64,000 nt of DNA, taken from contig DASZWQ010000181.1 in NCBI GenBank assembly GCA_035546535.1, positions 1-64,000 of the forward strand, given 5' to 3'. The notes beneath the pieces were generated by a model, which saw nothing but the letters and a program-made list of their open reading frames with translations, was not told the DNA's origin and did not search any database. Each line of letters starts with the position of its first letter. The first letter of the stretch is position 1. Made by a program: the position numbers and the translations under genes. The stretch comes from Pirellulales bacterium. Lineage in GTDB: Bacteria > Planctomycetota > Planctomycetia > Pirellulales > JACPPG01. Positions 1 through 7,161 of the stretch are shown piece by piece.

Positions 1-1
1 C

Positions 2-1507
2 GGACGGCCTGACGGTGAACACATTGCCGTCACCGATCACAAGACCGCTGCTGCCGGCGCGCTGGAAAGCATCCAAGACCTGGCCGTGCAGGCCGCCCGA
101 CTGCACGCGCGCTACATCAACCCCGTGCTCGTGACGCTGACCGGAAAAAGCGGCGCGCTGAAGACGTTCGTCGCGGGCGAAGGTAACTATCTGCGCGACG
201 CCGAGGGGCGCCGCTACCTGGATCTTGTCTCGGGCTTCGGATCGCTGAACCTGGGGCACAATCATCCACGCGTCGTGGCGGCCATCCAATCGGCCTTGGC
301 CCAGCACGCGCCGGGCTTCGCGCAATCGGCGGTCAATCCATACGCGGCGGCGCTCGCCGAACAATTGATCCAGATCGCGCCGGACAGCCTGGAGATGGTG
401 TTCTTCGCCAACAGCGGCTCGGAAGCCGTCGAAGCGGCGCTCAAGCTTGCTCGCATCGCGACGGGGCGGGCGGGTTTTCTGCACTGCGACCGTTCCTACC
501 ACGGCAAATCGCTCGGGGCACTCTCAGTTACGGGCAATCCCAATTATCAAAAGCCGTTCGCGCCACTGTTGGCCGATTGCCAGGCCGTTCCGTTTGGTGA
601 TGTGGAGGCCTTGCACGCTGCACTGGAATCGCGGCGTTTTGCGGCTTTCCTCGTCGAGCCGGTGCAGGCCGAAGGAGGCATGATCGTCCCGCCCGACGGC
701 TACCTGCGCGAAGCGGAGCACGTGTGCCACGAGTTTGGCACGCTGTTGGTGGTCGACGAGGTGCAAACCGGATTGGGGCGCACGGGAGAGATGTTCGCGA
801 CGGATCACGACGGAGCTCGCCCTGACATCATGACGCTGGCCAAGAGCCTGGGGGGCGGGCTGATGCCGATCGGTGCCATGCTCTGCCGGCGTGATTTGTG
901 GCACAAGGCTTATGGTTCGCTACAGAATTTCGCGCTGCACACCAGCACGTTCGGCGGCGGCAGCCTGGCGTGCGCCGCGGGGCTGGCCGCGCTCAAAGTG
1001 CTGGCCGACGAAGATCTGGTCGCGCGCGGTCGGGCACGCGGGGAACAACTCCGCGCGGGGCTCGAGGGCATCGCCGAAAAATATCAGCTTGTCAAACAGA
1101 TCCGCGGCCGTGGACTGCTCTTGGGCATCGAGTTCAACCCGCTCCCCGACGCCATCATGACGCACTGGAAGCAGACCCAGGCCCAGGGCATCGGCGAGTT
1201 CATCGCGCCGCAATTGGGGGAATTGATCGAAAGCATTCCGGCCCTCTACACCATGCACAATCTGCTGCAAGAATTCGGCATCTACACGCAGGTCGCGCGC
1301 TCCCACGCCATGGTGCTGCGCATCCAGCCGCCGTTGACCATCACCGCCGAAGAGGTCGATCAAGTGCTCGCGGCTGTGGATCGGGTCATCGGCAGCATTG
1401 ATTTTGCCAAGAACGTCGTGAATGACCTGATCTCGAAATCGACGCTCGGCACGCACGAAGGGGGCAAAGATCGCAGCGGTCAGGCGATCGACCAGACGAT
1501 TGCTTGA
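2..1507 (+). CDS. Class III PLP aminotransferase, probably the C-terminal part of an acyl-ACP reductase-aminotransferase fusion (5' end outside window)
   Basis: The frame is open to the first base of the window with no stop, so the gene begins upstream. An internal GTG at 86 could start a 473-residue protein, but the 28 codons before it resemble the linker of the fusion gene at 7162. The visible part is a complete class III (ornithine/GABA-aminotransferase fold) enzyme. It has the GFGSLNLGHNHP substrate-loop motif, a NSGSEAVEAALKLAR phosphate-binding motif, the DEVQTGLGRTG motif, and the Schiff-base lysine in AKSLGGG at bases 842-844. By eye it is about 70% identical to the C-terminal half of the gene at 7162, including the closing segments VARSHAMVLRIQPPLTIT and VNDLISKS. 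The likely role is transamination of an aldehyde made by an N-terminal reductase that lies off the window. The domain is certain; the fusion is inferred from the paralogue and the open 5' end. Confidence 0.88.
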   Translation, partial: GRPDGEHIAVTDHKTAAAGALESIQDLAVQAARLHARYINPVLVTLTGKSGALKTFVAGEGNYLRDAEGRRYLDLVSGFGSLNLGHNHPRVVAAIQSALAQHAPGFAQSAVNPYAAALAEQLIQIAPDSLEMVFFANSGSEAVEAALKLARIATGRAGFLHCDRSYHGKSLGALSVTGNPNYQKPFAPLLADCQAVPFGDVEALHAALESRRFAAFLVEPVQAEGGMIVPPDGYLREAEHVCHEFGTLLVVDEVQTGLGRTGEMFATDHDGARPDIMTLAKSLGGGLMPIGAMLCRRDLWHKAYGSLQNFALHTSTFGGGSLACAAGLAALKVLADEDLVARGRARGEQLRAGLEGIAEKYQLVKQIRGRGLLLGIEFNPLPDAIMTHWKQTQAQGIGEFIAPQLGELIESIPALYTMHNLLQEFGIYTQVARSHAMVLRIQPPLTITAEEVDQVLAAVDRVIGSIDFAKNVVNDLISKSTLGTHEGGKDRSGQAIDQTIA

Positions 1508-1597
1508 TCTTGAATGTGGCGAAGACAATTCCAAGCGATGCGTCGCCGAGGTTCAGGCATGCTGATTCGCGCGCCGCGAAAAAGCATGGCACAGCCG

Positions 1598-2944
1598 TCA
1601 GAGGAGGTCGCCAGCGAGGCAGCCTTCGATCTGTCGAGAAAACAGACGCAACAGGTCTTCGGCTTTCTGGAGCGACAGGGATGGATCGCGGTGCATCGAG
1701 AGCGTTGTCACCGTCCCATGCGTGACGACGCCGAACGCCGCCGCCGTATGCGGGCGTAGCGGCGGCAGGAGCGCCAGACTCTGTAATCTCAACGGCCCAC
1801 GGCGGGCGTCGACCTCGATCGTTGCGTCCACCAGCGGCTCACCCAGGTTGCTGAGCACGCACGTCGCCAGACAGCGATCCGTCGGCAAGAGGCGCGGGAT
1901 GCGTCGGAGGCGCTGCGCCAGTCCCAGAATGTGATGAAACGCCAGGCCCAACCGGCAGCGTTTGACGATTCCCATTTCCAGCGACACCAGGCGCAGCAGT
2001 TTCGGCACGGTTGCCTTGGCATTCATGCGCCGATCGAGATTGATCATGCACACGATATTCGCAGCCGGTGTGGCATCGTCGGCCGGAAGGCGCAGATTCA
2101 TCGGCACCATCACGCGCGCGATTTTTCCAGCCGCATCCGGCTTATGCTCGGCAACCCAGTCGTGCAGCGCGGCAAACAAGCACGTGACCAGGAGATCGTT
2201 CACCGTGGCGCCGCGAGCGCGCGCCGCGCTACGCAGCTCTTGCAACTTCTCGGCGTCGAATTGATGCGATAACGAGAGCGGGCCGGCCGAGAGATCGGCC
2301 GCCTGGTCCTCCTCGTCGCTGTCATCAACCAGGCTCAGCGGCCGATGCGAATAGAATTCGACCACGCCCACCAGGGCCAGCAGTTCTTGCGGCAATCGCA
2401 ATAGCCGCCGCCACCAGGTAAGGCCGAACCGGCCGCGACGAGCCAGACGTGCGGGATCTACCGTGCGCAGGCGACTGCCACCGGCCGCTTCCACCAGCAT
2501 GGCGTAGGCGTTCAGGCAATCGTCGATGAAGCCGGCCGCGCCAACGCCATCGCAGCAGGCGTGATGAAATTCAAACCACAGCGTGGCGCGGTGCTCATCT
2601 CCACGCACCCAAATTCGCAGTCCCCGCTGTCGCCGCAGGTCGATCATCCGGCCCGCTGGAAAATCGAGCGGTTCGTCGGGGCCTCCCCAGGAGATCGCCG
2701 GCGGCGGCCCGATCTTTGCTGTCCAGTGGTAGCCCGCCGTCTCGTCCCCCTCGAGCAGGCGGCAGAGCAGCGGATGCCGCGGGAGCATATCGTCGACCGC
2801 TTGTCGCCAGACGTCGCGGTCGAGACGGCCCTGCACCTCGGCTTTCAACCAGAAGGTCATAGGCTGACGCGCGCGATCGTCGGCCAGCATGTACTCTTCG
2901 AACGGCGTCAGCGGCAGAAGAGAAGGAGAGAGCGTATCAGACAT
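1598..2944 (-). CDS. Free-standing condensation-domain / acyltransferase family protein (HHxxxDG)
   Basis: The 448-residue protein carries the HHxxxDG motif typical of the condensation / wax-ester synthase / PapA superfamily, as HHACCDG at residues 127-133. This sits in the usual place about 125 residues from the N-terminus, and the length fits a stand-alone member. The N-terminus (PLTPFEEYMLADDR) resembles the opening of these proteins, and a second conserved half follows with a DLLVTCLFAALHDW-type helix near the middle. Such enzymes join an activated acyl donor (CoA or carrier-protein thioester) to an amine or alcohol. No carrier-protein domain is attached. It lies on the minus strand between two paralogous aminotransferase genes, convergent with the first and divergent from the ligase at 3425. 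I infer that it makes the final amide or ester of this locus. Membership of the superfamily is fairly secure; donor and acceptor are not known. Confidence 0.75.
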   Translation of the reverse strand: MSDTLSPSLLPLTPFEEYMLADDRARQPMTFWLKAEVQGRLDRDVWRQAVDDMLPRHPLLCRLLEGDETAGYHWTAKIGPPPAISWGGPDEPLDFPAGRMIDLRRQRGLRIWVRGDEHRATLWFEFHHACCDGVGAAGFIDDCLNAYAMLVEAAGGSRLRTVDPARLARRGRFGLTWWRRLLRLPQELLALVGVVEFYSHRPLSLVDDSDEEDQAADLSAGPLSLSHQFDAEKLQELRSAARARGATVNDLLVTCLFAALHDWVAEHKPDAAGKIARVMVPMNLRLPADDATPAANIVCMINLDRRMNAKATVPKLLRLVSLEMGIVKRCRLGLAFHHILGLAQRLRRIPRLLPTDRCLATCVLSNLGEPLVDATIEVDARRGPLRLQSLALLPPLRPHTAAAFGVVTHGTVTTLSMHRDPSLSLQKAEDLLRLFSRQIEGCLAGDLL

Positions 2945-3424
2945 CGCTGCGCGGTTTTGAAATCCCCCGATGCTGTAAAGCCGCCGCCGTCGCAGCAGGA
3001 TGGGATGCTACCCCGCTTGCTGCTACTCGTCTAGATTCTCCAGATTTTCAGATTGGTAAAACAGATAATCATAACTCGTGCTTCTAATAGGAATCGTCGT
3101 GCTGTCGTTGGTCGAGGGTCCCCGTAAGTCGTTACGCTCCTTGACAATGCTGTGCAATTTATGGAAGATGGGCAACCTGTATTGAGCTAGGGAAGCTGCC
3201 GCCACGCACGAGACCGATGCAGCGCGTCGGGCCTCGCTCGCCAGCCAGAAACAAATCCACGGGCAGCCGACGCTGCTTCGCTTCGATCGCGAAACGAACA
3301 ATGATCGGTTTGCAGGTTTCCTGGGAGGTAAATCCAGGACACATCGATTACCGTTTGCACCTGCTCACGGACGTGAGGTGTGAGTGACAGCCTTGCACAC
3401 GTGCGTCTGCATTTGCAGGTACTT
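2945..3424. promoter_or_regulatory. Divergent intergenic region between the condensation gene and the ligase operon
   Basis: This 480-base gap separates two divergent transcription units, so promoters for both are expected here. Part of it (about 3030-3100) is clearly more AT-rich than the surrounding genes. A TTGACA box lies at 3141-3146 on the plus strand, but the hexamer at the expected spacing (around 3164) is a poor match to TATAAT, so I do not call a promoter. Small open frames on the minus strand here show no recognisable protein pattern. Confidence 0.3.
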
Positions 3425-4858
3425 ATGAGTGAGGATATTCGCCAGCGCTGGCGACAAGTTGTCCGCGAGTCGATGTGTCACGTCGACGCTCCCGCGGACG
3501 ACCGCTATTGGTGCCCGGAGCTCGAAACGGCTTCGCGCGACCAACTGCGCGCGCTGCAGCAAGAGCGCGTGATCCTCGCCTACCAGTACCTGTGGGAGTG
3601 CAGTCCGTTTTATCGGGCCAAGTTCGAGCGAGCCGGGCTCGCGGCCGACAGTATTCGTACGCTGGACGATCTGCCGAAAATCCCGGTCACGCGCCGCGAG
3701 GAATGGCTGGAAAACCAGGAAGCCAATCCCCCGTGGGGCACCTTTTCGCCGCTCCGCCAGGAGGATTGGACCGAACGCGGCTGGATGCTGTTCACCACGT
3801 CGGGCACGACCGCGGCACAGCCCCGAGTTTTCCGCCACACCACCCACGACCGCGACCTGTGGAGCTGGCTTGGCGCCCGGGCTTTGTACGCCATGGGGGC
3901 CCGCCGGGGCGACATTGCCATCAATTGCTTCGGCTATGGCACCTCGGTCGCCTTTTGGGGGCTGCATTATGCCCTGAACCTGATGGGCGTGCCGGTTATC
4001 TCGGGCGGAGGGGCGAATACCGAGCGGCGGGCGTTTTTCATCCAGACTTATCGCCCGACGATGTTACTTTGCACGCCCTCTTACGCTCTCTACCTGGGGC
4101 GCGTCATGCAGGATGCCGGCCATTCGCCACAAGAAAGCTCGATCCGCATGATCGTGGCCGCCGGCGAGCCGGGCCCCTGCGTTCCCAGCACCAAGAAACG
4201 CATCGAAGATCTGTGGCACGCCTCGCTGCACGACGACTTTGGCTGCACCGAAGTGGCCATGAGCCCGTTGGGCTACACCTGCCGCGAGCAGGTGCGACGC
4301 CCAGACGGCCAGGTCGACGTGCATTTGATGGAAGACGCCTACCTGCCCGAGGTCTTGCATCCCGAAACCATGCAACCGGTCGGGGCCGGCGAATCGGGGG
4401 TGCTGGTCGTGAGCAACCTGTTCAGCGAATCGCAGCCGATCTTGCGGTACGTGATGGGAGATTGGATCAGCGTGACGACCGAGCCTTGCCTGTGCGGCCG
4501 GACGCACGCCCGGGCCATCGGCGGCCTGAAGGGGCGCAACGACGAACTGATCAAGATTCGTGGCCTGATGTTCTTCCCCTCAGTGATCGAGGACGCCGTT
4601 CGCCGGCTGCCCGAGGTGGGGGATGAGTTCAAGATCGAGATTCGCCGGGTCGACGACATGGATCGCATCAAGATCACGGTGGAACCGAACTCGCAGATCC
4701 CCAAGGGGGACTACGCGACGCCGCAGCAGCGCATCGCCCGATCGCTGAAGGGTTCGCTGGGTATCGACGTCGACGTGGCCCTGGTGCCATTCGGCACGTT
4801 GCCGCGTACCGAGTTCAAGGCGAAGCGGCTGTTTGACCTGCGCGAGAAGGCCTTCTGA
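3425..4858 (+). CDS. PaaK-like acid-CoA ligase / adenylate-forming enzyme
   Basis: The 477-residue protein resembles phenylacetate-CoA ligase (PaaK) proteins. It has the N-terminal YQYLWECSPFYRAKFERAGL region, the P-loop-like LFTTSGTTAAQPR segment, a DDFGCTE motif, and the CLCGRTHARAIGGLKGRNDE plus IKIRG segments of the C-terminal half. The family activates an aryl or other carboxylic acid with ATP, giving an acyl-adenylate that is usually passed to CoA. I chose the ATG at 3425, which has CAGGT five bases upstream. A GTG at 3380 would add 15 residues but has its GAGG almost touching the start. The stop overlaps the start of the next gene (TGATG at 4856-4860), so translation is probably coupled to the pabB-like gene. 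That suggests, without proving it, that the substrate is an acid derived from chorismate. Confidence 0.85.
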   Translation: MSEDIRQRWRQVVRESMCHVDAPADDRYWCPELETASRDQLRALQQERVILAYQYLWECSPFYRAKFERAGLAADSIRTLDDLPKIPVTRREEWLENQEANPPWGTFSPLRQEDWTERGWMLFTTSGTTAAQPRVFRHTTHDRDLWSWLGARALYAMGARRGDIAINCFGYGTSVAFWGLHYALNLMGVPVISGGGANTERRAFFIQTYRPTMLLCTPSYALYLGRVMQDAGHSPQESSIRMIVAAGEPGPCVPSTKKRIEDLWHASLHDDFGCTEVAMSPLGYTCREQVRRPDGQVDVHLMEDAYLPEVLHPETMQPVGAGESGVLVVSNLFSESQPILRYVMGDWISVTTEPCLCGRTHARAIGGLKGRNDELIKIRGLMFFPSVIEDAVRRLPEVGDEFKIEIRRVDDMDRIKITVEPNSQIPKGDYATPQQRIARSLKGSLGIDVDVALVPFGTLPRTEFKAKRLFDLREKAF

Positions 4859-6408
4859 TGCACACCGCCAGCTCGACAACCATCGGCCGAGGCCAGCGGG
4901 CCGCGTTCCACCTCGTCACCGAGTTGGAGCTCGCGCACCCGTTCTGGCAATATCGCCGGCTGTACGAGTTCGAGCCGTATTCCTTCCTGCTCGATAGCGC
5001 GAAGGATCCGGAAAAGCTGGGCCGGTTCTCGTTCGTCGGTGGTGATCCGTTCCTGGTGTACAAGGCGAAGCGGCGCCTGCAGCCGGGCGCGCCGGCGACG
5101 GCGCGGATCGAAGTCACGCGCCGCCACGACGCCGAAGGGCGTCCGCTGGCCGCTCCCAAGGTTGAAACGCGCGAGGCAGACGTCTTCGACGATCTGCGCG
5201 CCTTGCTTGCCGAATCGTACGTCGACGTCGCTTGTTATGCCGATCAGCCGGTACCGCTGTTGGCCGGCGCCGTGGGCTACCTGGGGTACGAGGCGGGCTA
5301 CTTCGTCGAAGAGATGCCCGACCTCGGTGCTGACGACCTGGGAATGCCGGACGTTTATTTCATGTTCCACGACGTTCTGTTGGCTCATTGCCACCAGAGC
5401 GAGCGGTCGTTCCTGTCGGTCGTCGGGCGCGGCGCGACCGAGGAGCAGGCACGCGCGCGGGCCGAGCGGCTGCGCGACCAGATGCTCGCGCGGATCGAAG
5501 CCTTCGAGGCAGCCCCGCCCGATCTTGCCTGGTCGGGGCCGAATCCCCAGCGCGCCGCGGCGACGACGATCGACGTGAAATCGCATTTCGACCTGCCGGG
5601 TTACTGCGAGCTGGTCGAACGCTGCAAGGAACACATTTTCGCGGGGGATATTTTCGAGGTCTGTCTGACGCACCGGCTCGAAACCGAGCTGGTCGGCGAT
5701 CCGTGGGACCTGTATCAGGAGCTGCGGCGCATTAATCCGGCGCCGTTTGCATCGTTTTTGAACTTTCCTGAAGGGCACGTGATCTCGAGTTCGCCCGAGC
5801 GGTACGTCAGCCTGGGCGTGGACCGGGTTGCCGAGAGCCGGCCGATCAAGGGAACGCGCCGCCGCGGCGAGTCCGAAGCCGACGACGAGGCGATCTATCA
5901 AGAATTGTTCTCGTCGGTCAAAGATCGCGCCGAGAACGTGATGATCGTCGACCTGGTGCGCAACGATTTCGGCCGCGTCTGCAGGTTCGGCAGCGTTCAC
6001 GTGCCCGAGCTGATGATCGTCGAACCGTACGCCACGGTGTTCCAGATGGTGTCGACCATACGCGGCGAGCTGGACGAAGGACTCGATGCGCTGGATCTTT
6101 TGCGGGCTTCGTTCCCCGGAGGATCGATGACCGGCGCGCCCAAGATCGAGGCCATGAAAATCATCGACCGGCTGGAGCCGGTCAAGCGCGGCATCTACTC
6201 GGGCGCGATCGGCTATCTCGATTTTTCGGGCGTGATGGATTTGTCGATCGTGATCCGTACGCTGGTCGAGCGCAATGGCCGTTGCTACTTCAACGTCGGC
6301 GGCGCGATCGTGGCTGACAGTGTTCCGCAGGCCGAGTATTACGAAACGCTCGACAAGGCGCGAGCTTTGATTACGGCCGTGAAGAATTTGAAGGCTTGCC
6401 AGATGTAA
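4858..6408 (+). CDS. pabB: Aminodeoxychorismate synthase component I (PabB-like chorismate-binding enzyme)
   Basis: The 516-residue protein belongs to the TrpE/PabB chorismate-binding family. It has a TrpE-type N-terminal domain and the C-terminal block with DRAENVMIVDLVRNDFGRV, SFPGGSMTGAPKI and YSGAIGYL. The motif PIKGT around Lys331 is informative. Aminodeoxychorismate synthases carry Lys in PIKGT, whereas anthranilate synthases usually have Ala (PIAGT). The product is therefore probably 4-amino-4-deoxychorismate, the precursor of p-aminobenzoate, rather than anthranilate. It starts inside the stop codon of the ligase gene and is followed after 21 bases by the glutaminase subunit. No aminodeoxychorismate lyase (PabC) is present in the window. 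The gene could serve folate synthesis, but its position in this locus suggests supply of an aromatic building block. Confidence 0.88.
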   Translation: MHTASSTTIGRGQRAAFHLVTELELAHPFWQYRRLYEFEPYSFLLDSAKDPEKLGRFSFVGGDPFLVYKAKRRLQPGAPATARIEVTRRHDAEGRPLAAPKVETREADVFDDLRALLAESYVDVACYADQPVPLLAGAVGYLGYEAGYFVEEMPDLGADDLGMPDVYFMFHDVLLAHCHQSERSFLSVVGRGATEEQARARAERLRDQMLARIEAFEAAPPDLAWSGPNPQRAAATTIDVKSHFDLPGYCELVERCKEHIFAGDIFEVCLTHRLETELVGDPWDLYQELRRINPAPFASFLNFPEGHVISSSPERYVSLGVDRVAESRPIKGTRRRGESEADDEAIYQELFSSVKDRAENVMIVDLVRNDFGRVCRFGSVHVPELMIVEPYATVFQMVSTIRGELDEGLDALDLLRASFPGGSMTGAPKIEAMKIIDRLEPVKRGIYSGAIGYLDFSGVMDLSIVIRTLVERNGRCYFNVGGAIVADSVPQAEYYETLDKARALITAVKNLKACQM

Positions 6409-6429
6409 CAGCGCGCGGAATTTCGCGCG

Positions 6430-7032
6430 ATGGTAAATATGAAGACCGTCATCCTCGATAACTACGACTCGTTCACCTTCAACCTCTATCAATACATAGG
6501 GGAAACGGATGAACGGCCGCTCGTGTTTCGCAACGACAAGATTTCGTTCGACGAACTGACGCAGCTTGCGCCCGACCGGATCATTATCTCGCCCGGGCCC
6601 GGCAGCCCCGAGGATCCCGCGTATTTCGGCATCTGTCGGCAAACGATCCTCGAGTTGGGGCCGACGATTCCCATCCTGGGCGTCTGCCTGGGGCACCAGG
6701 GAATTATCTATTCGTTGGGGGGACGCGTGATCCGCGCTCCGGAAGTGATGCACGGCAAGACGAGCTACGTGTATCACAACGGCAACACGATGTTTCGCGA
6801 AGTGCCCCGCGCGTTCGAGGCCATGCGTTATCACTCGCTGGTCGGCGATCCGACATCCCTCCCCGATTGCCTGGAGGTGACGGCCAAAACCTGGGACGAC
6901 GTGATCATGGCCGTGCGCCATCGCGAGTATCCGATCTACGGGATCCAATTCCATCCCGAATCGATCGGTACTGCCGTCGGCAAGCAATTGCTGCGCAACT
7001 TCCTGCACGGCGATCACGGAGGTCGAAATTAG
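6430..7032 (+). CDS. pabA: Glutamine amidotransferase subunit of aminodeoxychorismate/anthranilate synthase
   Basis: This 200-residue class I glutamine amidotransferase supplies ammonia from glutamine to the chorismate-converting subunit encoded just before it. It has the N-terminal DNYDSFTFNLYQY signature of TrpG/PabA, the oxyanion-strand motif IISPGPGSPEDP, the nucleophile in GVCLGHQG (Cys86), and the His-Glu pair in GIQFHPESI. Length is normal for a stand-alone subunit. Two ATGs (6430 and 6439) are possible and differ by three residues. A 6-bp inverted repeat, CGCGCG with a GAATTT loop, sits at 6412-6429 directly before the first ATG and covers the likely ribosome-binding bases. It could mask initiation, but in GC-rich DNA this may be chance. 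Co-location with the pabB-like gene makes the assignment firm; folate versus secondary metabolism is undecided. Confidence 0.88.
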   Translation: MVNMKTVILDNYDSFTFNLYQYIGETDERPLVFRNDKISFDELTQLAPDRIIISPGPGSPEDPAYFGICRQTILELGPTIPILGVCLGHQGIIYSLGGRVIRAPEVMHGKTSYVYHNGNTMFREVPRAFEAMRYHSLVGDPTSLPDCLEVTAKTWDDVIMAVRHREYPIYGIQFHPESIGTAVGKQLLRNFLHGDHGGRN

Positions 7033-7161
7033 AACGTTTTTGTAGCGACGCTTAATTCAGTTGGAACCGTTTTGCGGCCGCACTGCCGGCGCACACCGGT
7101 CACGGAGGAACGGGTTTAGTGCGACGGCGCGGTCGGTTGTTTCGCGCCGAGATTCGCAACC

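Noticed and set aside
3141-3169. TTGACA-based promoter upstream of the ligase gene
   Set aside because: The -35 box is perfect but the -10 position matches TATAAT poorly and lies about 260 bases from the start codon.
3023-3344. Small minus-strand frames in the 2945-3424 gap
   Set aside because: No ribosome site, no signal and no recognisable pattern; they lie in the likely promoter region.
6412-6429. CGCGCG-GAATTT-CGCGCG hairpin before pabA as a regulatory site
   Set aside because: Short and made of simple GC repeats in a GC-rich genome; not enough to call a regulator. It is mentioned under the gene.
4711-7017. Long open frame on the minus strand opposite the pabB/pabA genes
   Set aside because: It is the mirror of well-recognised plus-strand genes. 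Its product is His/Arg/Asp-rich with no domain pattern, as expected in GC-rich antisense frames.
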